A stretch of 64,000 nt of DNA. It comes from Nematopogon swammerdamellus (taxonomy: Eukaryota > Arthropoda > Insecta > Lepidoptera > Adelidae). The DNA lies in contig OX336340.1 of the NCBI GenBank assembly GCA_946902875.1, positions 21,095,566 to 21,159,565 of the forward strand. The letters are read 5' to 3'. Positions 42,349-52,955 of the stretch are shown here, piece by piece. Position numbers and translations under genes: made by a program. The notes under the pieces were generated by a model. That model searched no databases. It worked only from the letters and a program-made list of their open reading frames with translations, and was not told where the DNA came from. Each line of letters opens with the position of its first letter. Position 1 is the first letter of the stretch.

Positions 42349-42893
42349 AAAAAAAAAATAGGTAAAAAAACTTTTAAGTTAAACGGTTTTATTAAAAAAA
42401 TACTAGAAAAAAACAGCTGTACAAAAAACTAGAAAATAATAAGGACACAAGCCTGGGCCTTCTTAAGATTTTACGTCTGGGTAAGAAATCGTGCAATACT
42501 AGCGTGCTGTCTTCTCATGTCGGATGCCAAAGGGCACATTGTGTCGCTGCGTCAGCGGATTAAGTAATAAATTGAGACTTTTAACAGACTAATATAAAAA
42601 CGTGGGGCGCATGTTATTTATTACGCATATTATACGCCCCACGTTTTTATATTAGTCTGTTAAAAGTCTCAATTTATTACTTAATCCGCTGACGCAGCGA
42701 CACAATGTGCCCTTTGGCATCCGACATGAGAAGACAGCACGCTAGTATTGCACGATTTCTTACCCAGACGTAAAATCTTAAGAAGGCCCAGGCTTGTGTC
42801 CTTATTATTTTCTAGTTTTTTGTACAGCTGTTTTTTTCTAGTATTTTTTTAATAAAACCGTTTAACTTAAAAGTTTTTTTACCTATTTTTTTA
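42349..42893. repeat. Long palindrome, ~258-bp arms
   Basis: Arms 42352-42609 and 42635-42892 are nearly identical in inverse orientation, with a 25-bp centre between gtggggcg and cgccccac. The derivative at 48590 has only one arm. Confidence 0.95.
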
Positions 42894-42926
42894 TTTACTC
42901 GTTTTTAGTTTGATTTTTGGCTCGCA

Positions 42927-43298
42927 TCATTCATTACGCAAACTCGTCATCCTTTCCAACTCTCTCATTGCATCTTTTTTACTCGGTTTCTTACCTGTCA
43001 ATTTCTCACAATCAAGCTCCTCAATACATAGCCCTTCTAAAGACTTTACGCGACTCAATGCAACATACGCTTGACCCTCCTCAAGTAGTCTGGAGCCCAA
43101 ATACACGACAGCATGGTCAACAGTACTGCCCTGCATTTTATGGACAGTGGAGGCCCATGACAAAATTATTTGTAACATCCGTCTCTCAGCTGTTCCATAA
43201 TTAAACTTTTCTGGAAACTGTATGGCTTTAGGATGGCTAAGCGGTCCGCCGTCCCTTTCAAAATCAATTTGAACAGATGGTATGTCTGTTTCATACAT
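42927..43298 (-). pseudogene. PIF1-like helicase C-terminal fragment
   Basis: About 124 codons. SWASTVHKMQGSTVDHAVV and GQAYVALSRVKSLEGLCI are the two C-terminal helicase motifs of the PIF1/RecD-like superfamily 1B, followed by EELDCEKLTGKKPSKKDAM. Walker A and B motifs are missing. Upstream (higher coordinates) the frame runs straight into the 130-bp satellite, so the N-terminal three quarters are lost. PIF1-type helicases act in DNA unwinding and are encoded by Helitrons. Confidence 0.75.
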
Positions 43299-43304
43299 TT
43301 GCGT

Positions 43305-45890
43305 TCGACAAGTATGGGACGCTCGTCCAAACAAACCAAATGAGCCCAAACTCAAGGGGGTTACTAGTAACGGTTGAAGAGTTCCACTGTACACCTCCTG
43401 ACTCCATCATCAGACCCTCGTCACCAAGTGTGTTGGTAGAAGTATGCGACACTCGTCCAAGCCACCCATATGAGCCCAAACTCGAGGGGGTTACTAGTAA
43501 TGGTTGAAGAGTTCCACTGTACACCTCCTGACTCCATCATCAGACCCTCGTCACCAAGTGTATTGGTAGAAGTATGGGAAACTCGCTCAAACAAACTGAA
43601 TGAGCCCAAACTCGAGGTGGTTACTAGTAAAGGTTGAAGAGTTCCCCTGTACACCTCCTGACTCCATCATCAGACCCTCGTCACCAAATGTATTGGTAGA
43701 AGTATGGGACACTCGTCCAAACCAACCAAATGAGCCCAAACTCGAGGGGGTTACTAGCAACGGTTGAAGAGTTCCACTGTACACCTCCTGACTCCATCAT
43801 CAGACCCTCGTCACCAAGTGTATTGGTAGAAGTATGGGACATTCGTTCAGACCAACCAAATGAGCCCAAATTCGAGGGGGTTACTAGTAACGGTTCAAGA
43901 GTTCCACTGTACACCTCTTGACTCCATCATCAGACCCTCGTCACCAAGTGTATTGGTAGAAGTATGGGACACTCGTCCAAACCAACCAAATGAGCCCAAA
44001 CACAAGGGGGTTACTAGTAACGGTTGAAGAGTTCCACTGTACACCTCCTGACTCCATCATCAGACCCTCGTCACCAAGTGTGTTGGTAGAAGTATGCGAC
44101 ACTCGTCCAAGCCACCCATATGAGCCCAAACTCGAGGGGGTTACTAGTAATGGTTGAAGAGTTCCACTGTACACCTCCTGACTCCATCATCAGACCCTCG
44201 TCACCAAGTGTATTGGTAGAAGTATGGGAAACTCGTTCAAACAAACTGAATGAGCCCAAACTCGAGGGGGTTACTAGTAAAGGTTGAAGAGTTCCCCTGT
44301 ACACCTCCTGACTCCATCATCAGACCCTGGTCACCAAGTGTATTGGTAGAAGTATGGGACACTCGTCCAAACCAACCAAATGAGTCCAAACTCAAGGGGG
44401 TTACTAGTAACGGTTGAAGAGTTCCACTGTACACCTCCTGACTCCATCATCAGACCCTCATCACCAAGTGTATTGGTAGTATGGGACACTCATTCAAACC
44501 AACCAAATGAGCCCAAACTCGAGGGGTTACTAGTAACGGTTGAAGAATTCCACTGTACACCTCCTGACTCCATCATCAGACCCTCGTCACCAAGTGTATT
44601 GGTAGAAGTATGCGACAGTCGTTCAGACCAACTAAATGAGCCCAAATTCGAGGGGGTTACTAGTAACGGTTCAAGAGTTCCACTGTACACCTCCTGACTC
44701 CATCATCAGACCCTCGTCACCAAGTGTATTGGTAGAAGTATGGGACACTCGTCCAAACCAACCAAATGAGCCAAATTCGAGGGGGTTACTAGTAACGGTT
44801 GAAGAGTTCCACTGTACACCTCCTGACTCCATCATCAGACCCTCGTCACCGTATTGATAGAAGTATAGAACACTCGTCCAAACTAACCAAATGAGCCCAA
44901 ACTCGAGGGGGTTACTAGTAACGGTTGAAGAGTTCCACTGTCCACCTCCTGACTCCATCATCAGACCCTCGTCACCAAGTGTATTTGTAGAAGTATAGGA
45001 CACTCGTCCAAACTAACCAAATGAGCCCAAACTCGAGGGGGTTACTAGTAACGGTTGAAGAGTTCCACTGTCCACCTCCTGACTCCATCATCAGACCCTC
45101 GTCATCAAGTGTATTGGTAGAAGTATAGGACACTCGTCCAAACAAACCATTGAGCCCAAACTCGAGGGGGTTACTAGTAACGGTTGAAGAGTTCCACTGT
45201 ACACGTCCTGACTCCATCATCAGACCCTCGTCACCAAGTGTATTGGTAGAAGTATGGGACACTCGTCCAAACCAAGCAAATGAGCCCAAACTCGAGGGGG
45301 TTACTAGTAACAGTTGAAGAGTTCCACTGTACACCTCCTGACTCCATCATCAGACCCTCGTCACCAAGTGTATTGGTAGAAGTATAGGACACTCGTCCAA
45401 ACTAACCAAATGAGCCCAAACTTGAGGGGTTTACTAGTAACGGTTGAGAGTTCCACTGTCCACCTCCTGACTCCATCATCAGACCCTCGTCATCAAGTGT
45501 ATTGGTAGAAGTATAGGACACTCGTCCAAACAAACCATTGAGCCCAAACTCGAGGGGGTTACTAGTAACGGTTGAAGAGTTCCACTGTACACCTCCTGAC
45601 TCCATCATCAGACCCTCTTCACCAAGTGTATTGGTAGAAGTATGGGACACTCGTCCAAACCAAGCAAATGAGCCCAAACTCAAGGGGGTTACTAGTAACG
45701 GTTGAAGAGTTCCACTGTACACCTCCTGACTCCATCATCAGACCCTAGTCACCAAGTGTATTGGTAGAACTATGGGACACTCGTCCAAACCAACCAAATG
45801 AGCCCAAACTCGAGGGGGTTACTAGTAACGGTTGAAGAGTTCCACTGTCCACCTCCTGACTCCATCATCAGACCCTCGTTACCAAGTTGA
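43305..45890. repeat. 130-bp satellite, ~20 units, with 650-bp and ~390-bp super-units
   Basis: Units recur at 130 bp (43441, 43571, 43701, 43831 ...), each with ccactgtacacctcctgact, catcagaccctcgtcaccaa and gagggggttactagtaac. Variants repeat every 5 units (gcgacactcgtccaagccac at 43446 and 44096). Later, variants recur after 3 units (~390 bp, near 45130 and 45518). 130 is not divisible by 3, so the frames seen in it shift every unit. Confidence 0.95.
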
Positions 45891-46062
45891 AATTATCATA
45901 ATATTGTATTGTCACGAGAACTCAATGTGTGTGCAAAGTTTCATAAAAATCGGTTCAGTAGAAGTAGTTGAAAAAGTTGTCGCAAGATTTGAAACAAAGA
46001 TAGTAACAAACAAACAAACAAACAAACAAATATACGGAGTCAAGCTAAATAAAACCGTTTAA

Positions 46063-46329
46063 AAATTCAGCCTCATCCCTTGAGTTTGGTTGGTACTTCG
46101 CGGTGAAAAAAAAAAAATAACTACACTAAAGTGGCATTATGCAACAAAAATACGCCCATCTAATGTAGTTTTTAAAATGGTACATCACTTACCTATTTGC
46201 CCAATTATTTATAAGATATTGTTATTTAACTGCAAAAGGACCTCGGAATTTGATAACTGTTCTACCAACTACGAATTGGAATAAAATAAACACTTGAAGT
46301 AATTGGTATTAATTAACCTGTTAAAGTAG
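46063..46329. other. Probable body of the mariner-type element
   Basis: Lies between the helicase element and the transposase relic; no ORF recognised. Inferred from position only. Confidence 0.35.
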
Positions 46330-46740
46330 ATGTTCAAATTGTTTACAACCTGCACAAATGCTAGCCCGACATCTTCTCACAAATGCCCGGTTGATGCGTC
46401 CAGCAAGTACTCGATGCAAGTGCAGATACGTCCACCTATGCTATGTAAATAGTTTATGTTTTCCGTCCAGCTGTCTATAGCCGGCACGACCGAAGGGATG
46501 CACTGACGTGGCACCAAGTTCACCCGGTGTTATGAGCTGACATGACATCACGGATGTTGTAGGTGACGTAGCCAACCATGTCAGTTTACATAAAAAAAAA
46601 TCTGAGCTACTGCCGTAATTCTTTCTTTTAGCTCTATCAAGTTTTCCACCGGTTTCCCGTAAACTTTTTCTTTTAAATAGCCCCAATAATAAAAATCTAA
46701 CGGATTTAAATCCGGTGATCTAGAAGTCCGGTCTATCTGT
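46330..46740 (-). pseudogene. Mariner/Tc1-superfamily transposase C-terminal relic
   Basis: On the minus strand, SPDLNPLDFYYWG (DDE third acidic block) can be read across a frame slip near 46700, followed by an EKVYGKPVE-type segment. Beyond the SINE a reading like RCRASICAGCKQFEHL matches the family's C-terminal end. Interrupted by SINE-A at 46437-46600. Confidence 0.6.
46437..46600 (+). mobile_element. SINE-A 3' part nested in the transposase relic
   Basis: gctatgtaaatagtttatgt through ttcacccggtgttatgagct to tcagtttacat plus A9. It contains a small duplication (gacatgacatcacgg). Confidence 0.8.
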
Positions 46741-46746
46741 GGGGAT

Positions 46747-47010
46747 ACAAGTGGCTAGGAGGCCATAAGACGTCCGTTGAATTGGAGAGACTTTAAACGG
46801 GCGAAGTATCTTGAGTTTCTGCAACAGGAGCTTCAGAGCCTTTTAGAAGATGTACCATTGGCCATACGGAGGTGGTTGCAAAATGATGGCTGCCCAGCCC
46901 ATTACGCTAGAGAGGTGCGTAATTTTTTAGACCAAGCATATCCCCACAGATGGATCGGACGTCTAGGTCACCGGATTTAAATCCGTTAGATTTTTATTAT
47001 TGGGGCTATT
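46747..47010 (+). pseudogene. Inverted second copy of the transposase fragment
   Basis: Plus-strand translation YLEFLQQELQSLLEDVPLAI, WLQNDGCPAHYAREVRNFLD and AYPHRWIGR is the DDE-domain middle; after a frameshift near 46965 SPDLNPLDFYYWG follows. Its end is the inverse of 46600-46740, so the two relics face each other. Confidence 0.7.
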
Positions 47011-47049
47011 TAATTAAAAGAAAAAGTTAACGGGAAACCGGTTGATACC

Positions 47050-47105
47050 ACATCAACCCAGTCGGCTACAATTTAATCCTACCACCTAGGAAGGGGCAAG
47101 GGAAG
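47050..47105 (-). mobile_element. SINE subfamily A2 fragment
   Basis: caacccagtcggctacaatt and a ctaccacctaggaaggggca block reverse the start of 15833-16090. Confidence 0.55.
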
Positions 47106-47275
47106 GGACCTACAGTTTTACACCGGTTCCGAACGGTGAAGCAGCAGGACGTGTAGGTATGCAAGTAAATTTTTTCGTCAGAAAAAACTCATTGGTACAC
47201 GCCGAACGGATTCGAACCTCGGACCTCTCGCATGAGAAGCCGATGCCCAAACCACTCGGCCACCCGACGCTATAT
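47106..47275 (-). mobile_element. SINE-T
   Basis: Head reversed: cggattcgaacctcggacct, ctcgcatgagaagccgatgc and accactcggccacccg; body with cggttccgaacggtgaagca. Confidence 0.75.
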
Positions 47276-47314
47276 AACTATATCAATTATTTTAATATAG
47301 GTATTTAATAAATA

Positions 47315-47662
47315 AAAAACCGGCCAAGTGCGAGTCGAACTCGCGCACCGAGTGTTCCGTATCGCCATGTCACGGCTAGCGCCACTGTCAGTTTCCATAA
47401 AAAAAAAAGATGGCGCGCGCATACACTTTTTGGTTTCTTCTATGGGAACCCCCATTATTTTTTTACTTTTTCTTATTTTTATTATTTGTTGTTATATCGG
47501 CCATAATAAAACCTATTCTGTGAAAATTTCAACGGCTACCTATTACGGTTCAAGAGATACAGCCCTCGAACAGACAGACAGACAGACGGACGGACAGACG
47601 GACAAACAGACGGCGTAGGCTTAGTAATTGGGTCCCGTACCGGATACGGAACCCTATAAAAA
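47315..47662 (-). mobile_element. Repeat G1 with a SINE-A tail scrap
   Basis: Begins aaccggccaagtgcgagtcg and ends cggatacggaaccctat. At 47387-47410 gtcagtttccat plus A10 sits in place of part of the element. Confidence 0.8.
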
Positions 47663-48179
47663 AATCCCCACAACCGGATTGTCTCTAAAACCGGATGTTC
47701 ATTATTGATTGCCGCGTAGTTTTAGTAGGTACATCACGTGTCTGTGCATTATTTGTGGAAAGGTTATTTACAGAAACTGTTCAATAAATTATTCTATTGT
47801 AAAGTCCGAATGCGCTGCCGTGCAGTGTCGAGTAGGTAGGTAGGTACATTGACTTATATATTGGTAGGTATACGTTATAGATATGTTTACGGTTGCGCGT
47901 TCCACAGAGCAGCGATCGCCGGCCGCCTTGCCGCAGCCGATAAGGGCGCAACACGATCTCTTCTAACTTACGAAACGTTTTAATAATAAATTACGTAATT
48001 ACGTGCTAAAAGGCGACATGTTAGCCACGATTGTCGGGATACAGCGTGCGGTACGTATGTATGTATGTATGAAATACGTGAAATTGAAATACACCTGTCG
48101 GATGGCTGGCGCACAATTCCGTAACAAATTGATTTATTATTCGACCGTTTCTATGAATATGCATAGTTTGTTTTGTTGA
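47663..48179. other. Unassigned, with a family B scrap
   Basis: 48000-48070 has a worn family B tail (gattgtcgggatacagcgtg, TGTA units). No gene. Confidence 0.4.
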
Positions 48180-48540
48180 TAGGGTTCCGTATACATACGG
48201 AAGCCTATTAATAAGCCTACGCCGGCGTCTGTCTGTCTGTCTGTCTGTAGGTCCTACTGTCTGTCCGAGGGCTGTATCTCTTGAACCGTAATAGGTAGCC
48301 CGTTGAAATTTTCACAAAATATGTGTTATTATGGCCGAAGGGGTCCTCATACAAGAAACTAAAAAGCGTATGCGCGCCATCTACCGAAAACAGTATATGA
48401 AGCATTTTAACTAATGATGAATTTTAACTAATATGAAGCATTTCATAAAACACGCCATAGATGGCGTGAGTGGCGCTGACCATGACATGGGGATATGGAA
48501 CCCTGGGAGCGCGAGTTCGACTAACACTTGTCCGCCTTTT
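48180..48540 (+). mobile_element. Repeat G1 with small deletion
   Basis: agggttccgtatacatacgg start, a TCTG run, gagggctgtatctcttgaac, and the gcgcgagttcgactaacact end. The gatataacaacaaataat block is deleted near 48337. Confidence 0.8.
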
Positions 48541-48589
48541 TCGCTTAAGTATGTATATTTAGTCAGAGAAAGGGAATTGGAACCAAACA

Positions 48590-49048
48590 TCTAAAAAAAT
48601 AGGTAAAAAAACTTTTAAGTTAAATGGTTTTATTAAAAAAAATTGAAAAAAAAAAACATCAGCTGTACAAAAAACTAGAAAATAATAAGGACACAAACCT
48701 GGGCCTTCTTAAGATTTTACGTCAGGGTAAGAAATCGTGCAATACTAGCGTGCTGTCTTCTCATGTCGGATGCCAAAGGGCACATTGTGTCGCTGCGTCA
48801 GCGGAATAAGTAATAAATTGAGACTTTTACCAGACTAATATAAAAACGTGGGGCGCATGCTTACGCATATTATACGCCAACTCGTTACCAAGTTGAAATT
48901 ATCATAATATTGTATTGTCACGAGAACTCAATGTGTGTGCAAAGTTTCATAAAAATCAGTTCAGTAGAAGTAGTCGAAAAAAATGTCGCAAGATTTGAAA
49001 CAAAGATAGAAACAAATATACGGAGTCAAGCTAAATAAAACCGTTTAA
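48590..49048. mobile_element. Short derivative of the helicase element
   Basis: Left ~285 bp (taggtaaaaaaacttttaag through gactaatataaaaacgtggg) equals one arm of the 42349 palindrome. It joins directly to the right module (ctcgttaccaagttgaaatt through ataaaaccgttta). Helicase, second arm and satellite are absent. Confidence 0.85.
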
Positions 49049-49514
49049 TAATAATAAAAATCTACTCTTTCGCAACATTAGATTCAATTATAATGTTGAT
49101 TCATCGAAAAATGTTTTAATAAATTATCAATTAGGTACTATGGTACTATGCATTCCTATAGATAGTACATAGAATATTTGCCTAATCTTTCAAACTATTC
49201 GGCAGGCTAATCAGAGATATGCAGCTGAATTTTCTTTCCTCTGCAATCTCTGACTCTTCTTGGTGTATATCCATGAATTCCATGATGCTGATGTTCAATG
49301 ATGGATGGATTCGAATAGACAGGCCGCCCCCGTCTAATCATATTTTCTTAGTTTTTTCGCTGTCGGGTTTTATAATTTTACAATATTGTAACAAACAATA
49401 TTGCAATTACAGAGTTTGATATTAATAAATCTAAAATGAAAACTAATATTAAATGTAAAATTTCAATGACAATAACTTAAGTTTTTTAGGCCGTGCTTCT
49501 TGTTAGTAGCTTAT
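49049..49514. other. Unassigned sequence
   Basis: A frame at 49219-49419 has no recognisable domain. Confidence 0.4.
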
Positions 49515-49908
49515 ACAGGGTGTCCCAAAACTCAACGTCAAGCGGGAACCAGGGAGTAGGCCAGTTTATGACTACCCAGGGAAAAAAAAATCTGAGTCAT
49601 TTGTTTTTATGATATAAGCATTTTTTGAAATATTACTTAACATTTTTTGTGATAAAACTATGGGCATTTTGGTTTTATTTGGGATACTGATCAATAGCAG
49701 AGATATTTAGGCTACCAATAAAAAAAAATTTACAATTATATCTGCAAATTTGTAGTCGTAGTACCTAAAAATGTTATACGAAACGTTTTTCAAAAAATGC
49801 TCATATCATAAAAAACAAATGACTCCGATTTTATTTTTCCCTGGGTAGTCATAAACTGGCCTACTGGCCCTGGTTCTCGCTTGAGGTTGAGTTTTGGGAC
49901 ACGTTGTA
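49515..49908. mobile_element. Complete mariner-type MITE
   Basis: TA-flanked inverted ends cagggtgtcccaaaactcaa and its near-reverse (one change at the right end), with arms of ~110 bp including gactacccagggaaaaa and its reverse. AT-rich non-coding centre. Same family as 1-100. Confidence 0.85.
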
Positions 49909-50264
49909 TACATCAAGTGTCCTTGAAGAGTAATTAACTAAATCGACGCATTTTTTCAAATAAAAATCGTGATATTTTCCCTACTCAAAATGAAGCAATA
50001 TTTTTACTCTTTGTAGGAAAAAGATAAAAAAATAGAATTGAATTTCAGTCGTACAAAAAAAAAAATGGACCCGGCCAATAATTATTAATCGATCAATTAT
50101 TGACGCGCCGGGCGGGGGAGATAATATATCAAAATGAACGTCAATAATAAAAAATATTTCCTCCAACTAAATAAACATTACAAAACAATAAATCATAACC
50201 CATTTGACAGTTTGACAGGCGAAAAAAATAACTTGTCGCAATCCATTATTTCCACCTCTGTCGG
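49909..50264. other. Unassigned AT-rich sequence
   Basis: No gene or repeat recognised. Confidence 0.4.
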
Positions 50265-50300
50265 CGGGGGGGGGGGGGGGGGGGGCGGGGGGGGGGGGGA
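50265..50300 (+). repeat. Poly-G tract
   Basis: About 33 G residues interrupted by one C. It could fold as a G-quadruplex. Long G homopolymers are also prone to assembly error. Confidence 0.9.
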
Positions 50301-50611
50301 GGTTGCAGGGCCACACAGATTGTGTCAATCAGGAAGGTGGATTGGGATATTGTGTGTCGGATGTCGGTTTTGTGCCGGATCCCCGGGTGGGGGCGGGGTC
50401 CCATCCGACCACTATTATATACCTATTCGCTGGAATTCTCCTTTGAGATTATTCCGACCGTGGTGGTCGTGAAACATTGAAAACTGCAAATTTTACGTTA
50501 TTACGTGTGATACTTCTGCAACATTACGATTATACATAAATACTTGTTATTTGAACACAATTACTATAAAAGCATTTACGATTACATAAATAAGAACAAA
50601 GGAAAAGATCA
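50301..50611. other. Unassigned sequence
   Basis: GC-rich to about 50410, then AT-rich; no gene recognised. Confidence 0.4.
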
Positions 50612-50985
50612 GGTCAGCCCCGGTAGCTCAGTGGTGCGGTCTGTCGACTGTTATTTATTAAGCACACCTGAGCGCGGTCAGTACTTGGATGGGTGACTGC
50701 TCGACCGTTGGAGGCTGACCGTGGTTCCGATTACACGTAAAACTGTAGACCCCTTCCCTTCTTACCTTATTAGATGGTAGGGTTTATCCCGCCCGGGTTA
50801 GTACCACCGCATTGAATGATACTTCGGCGGACACGGCTATATAAATAGTTCGTGTCTTCCGTCCAGTTCAGTGTAGCCGACATGAAATGAAGGGAAGCAC
50901 TTACATGGCACCCAGTTCACCCGGTGTTATGGGGTGACATCACGGATGTTGAAGATAATTTAGCTTCCATAAAAAATTTTTTTTT
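50612..50985 (+). mobile_element. SINE-A, full length
   Basis: gtcagccccggtagctcagt, agcgcggtcagtacttggat and gtggttccgattacacg in the head; body with ttccgtccagttcagtgtag; worn 3' end. Confidence 0.88.
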
Positions 50986-51420
50986 TTTTTTTAATTTAGA
51001 ATTTAGTGTTAGATTTTTTATTAGATTACTTTAGGGAGTTAGATTTAACTTTACATACTTTATCAACTTTAAATTATCATTTGTCGTTTTATTGTATTAC
51101 TTATCCAATAAAATATAATTGATTATTTTATAAAAAGCAAACATCTACAAGTAGAACTAAACGTCTATTGAACCCTAAACCGTCATATCCTTGAGGCCTC
51201 ACTTTTCTAACGATCTAGCTAGAGTGATTGATCTGTCGTTTTTTCCCGGACAAAACCTTCAACCTTTTGTTTCGAGTAGTATATTATACGATCGAGTGAT
51301 GTGCCCTAGAGACTACATTCGGGTACGCGATACATTTATTTGACCTTATAGTTTACGGAAGCCTAAGTTTAAGTAGGAGAGTATTTTGTGTCTAATAGAT
51401 TTTATTTCGATAATTTTGAT
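50986..51420. other. Unassigned sequence
   Basis: AT-rich; no gene or repeat recognised. Confidence 0.4.
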
Positions 51421-51747
51421 GTGATAACGTCTTATAAATTGATGAACACCGGCTGCACGCACGAAAAAGTGTCACGTTCCATCTGAGCCCGTGTGTGGAA
51501 GCGAGAGCGCGTAAAAAGCGATAGAGAGGCACAATCGGTCCAAGCGGCAGTGTTACCAAACGTACGGTAATTGCCGTATCGTACGGTAATCGAGGCTAGA
51601 CATCGACAAATGTACGGCGTACGGCAGCGATAGGGGTGCCGTACGAAAAAATACGGTAATTCTTATAGCTGTGTTTCTTTATGACGTTATCACGTAAAAC
51701 TATCGTCCGTAAGCCGACTTTACAGACAACCAATTTTTCGTATTGGG
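51421..51747 (-). mobile_element. Non-autonomous DNA element D
   Basis: gtgataacgtcttataaatt and ttatgacgttatcacgtaaa lie near the two sides; gaacaccggctgcacgcacg and gtcacgttccatctgagccc are shared with 58705-59145 in the opposite orientation. 51545-51660 is a private segment rich in tacggtaattgccgta-like motifs. Confidence 0.6.
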
Positions 51748-52018
51748 CCCGTACCCAATGTCGTGTCTATCTAAAGCGGTTTATTGGCTTTACCTAAAAG
51801 AAAACTTTTAACGTAATAACAATTTAAATTAAAACCACAATAATAATTAAATACAAATAATACAACAGTTATTATCTACAATTAAAACTAACTTATAAAA
51901 TTATGCATTTCGTCAAGGGATCCCGTCCCCGGGATGGTTTCTGGACCGAGGAAGGCGGCCGCGTAGACGCTATGTATGTATGTATTTATAATGGGGCAAT
52001 AGCTAAGAAAGACCGTGC

Positions 52019-52091
52019 ATAAGGTCTTTCATTAGTAGGTAACTTTACGCTAACGGGTGTATGTGTATCAGATACTGATCACGTTCCCATA
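52019..52091. repeat. Single arm of the atcagatactgatcacgttccc foldback family
   Basis: aaggtctttcattagtaggt to atactgatcacgttcccat; see 62826-63061. Confidence 0.65.
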
Positions 52092-52101
52092 CCAATTAAA
52101 A

Positions 52102-52292
52102 AAACATTGAAGCGACTTCAAAAAACTACTAGTTAGAAGTAAAAATTATTAAATAATTGAATTGAAGGCGGTACAAAAGCACACCAGAAAAATTTATACA
52201 TGAAGCCCTTTTGTGCTTTTGTACCGCCTTCCACTCAATTATTTAATAATTTTTAGTTCTAAGTAGTTGTTTTTTGAAGTCGGTTCAATGTT
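52102..52292. repeat. Foldback element, ~80-bp arms
   Basis: aacattgaagcgacttcaaa and gaagtcggttcaatgtt ends; arms continue through taattgaattgaaggcggta and the reverse around gcccttttgtg. Confidence 0.85.
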
Positions 52293-52731
52293 TTTTTTTT
52301 ACATTTTCTTTACTTTCGATAAAGTCTCCACTGGTTCAGTCGCTTAATTCCGAATGTTCGGGCTTGACCGAACCTAAACGGCTACCAGCAAATTTACACA
52401 ACTTATTTTTTTCTCCTATCAAGCGGCAAGGGAGCAAATACATTGCTTATTCAACGAGTTAAGAGGTTTAGTCTGTTGTAAGTACAGCGGGGACGTTTCA
52501 GGCTTTTACTGATTCAGCAGCAAACAATCCAAAAGCATAGAACGGTTTATTATACTCGTATATATATTCATACTATTTACTTCAACCTGAACATAATTTT
52601 TACGTATAAATACGAAAAATTAGAGCAAACGGCTATAGTAACACGCTTGTTGATAAATACACATTCATCCACAAGATGTGTGGTGTGGAGTAGAGAGAGA
52701 GTAGAGAGAGAAGTAATAATAATTATACCTA
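52293..52731. other. Unassigned sequence
   Basis: Ends in a short gtagagagagagtagagag run. No gene. Confidence 0.4.
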
Positions 52732-52955
52732 CACTTTGTGCAACTTAATGTGTGACAAGGTTGTGTTTATTGCTTTAGGCAATTTCCTCCAGTCAACCCG
52801 GTGGACCTACATTTTTACATGGAATCCGAACCATGCAGCAGTGGGTGAAGGTATGCACTAATATTTTTTTTAAATCAGACTCGACTCGAATGGATTCGAA
52901 CTTCGGACCTCTCGCAAGAGAGGCCGACGCCCAGACCACTCGGCCAGCCGCCGCC
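52732..52955 (-). mobile_element. SINE-T
   Basis: ttaggcaatttcctccagtc, a ccgaaccatgcagcagtggg block and a reversed tRNA-like head (cttcggacctctcgcaagag, accactcggcc). Confidence 0.8.

Larger units (their letters stand above)
42349..46062 (-). mobile_element. Helitron/Helentron-like element with helicase relic and satellite
   Basis: Order: long palindrome (42349-42893), C-terminal PIF1-type helicase fragment (minus, 42927-43298), ~20 units of a 130-bp satellite, and a right end module (45880-46062) ending taaaaccgttt. A short derivative at 48590-49048 has the same left ~285 bp and the same right module, proving both as mobile ends. ttaaacggttttatt near the left is the inverse of aataaaaccgtttaa at the right. 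Assignment to Helentrons rests on helicase type plus internal tandem repeats and subterminal inverted repeats; no Rep domain is seen. Confidence 0.6.

Noticed and set aside
43291..45722. Series of 65-120-codon minus-strand frames with a GDEGLMMESGG segment
   Set aside because: They are the 130-bp satellite read in shifting frames; the period is not a multiple of three, so a continuous protein cannot be encoded.
42046..46062. piggyBac-type element based on TTAA next to the ttaaacgg ends
   Set aside because: The sequence shared by the large element and its derivative extends ~30 bp beyond the left TTAA, so TTAA is internal and not a target duplication.
50134..50472. 112-codon frame with a poly-Gly run
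   Set aside because: The Gly run is the poly-G tract; flanking codons show no domain and the length depends on a homopolymer that may be missequenced.
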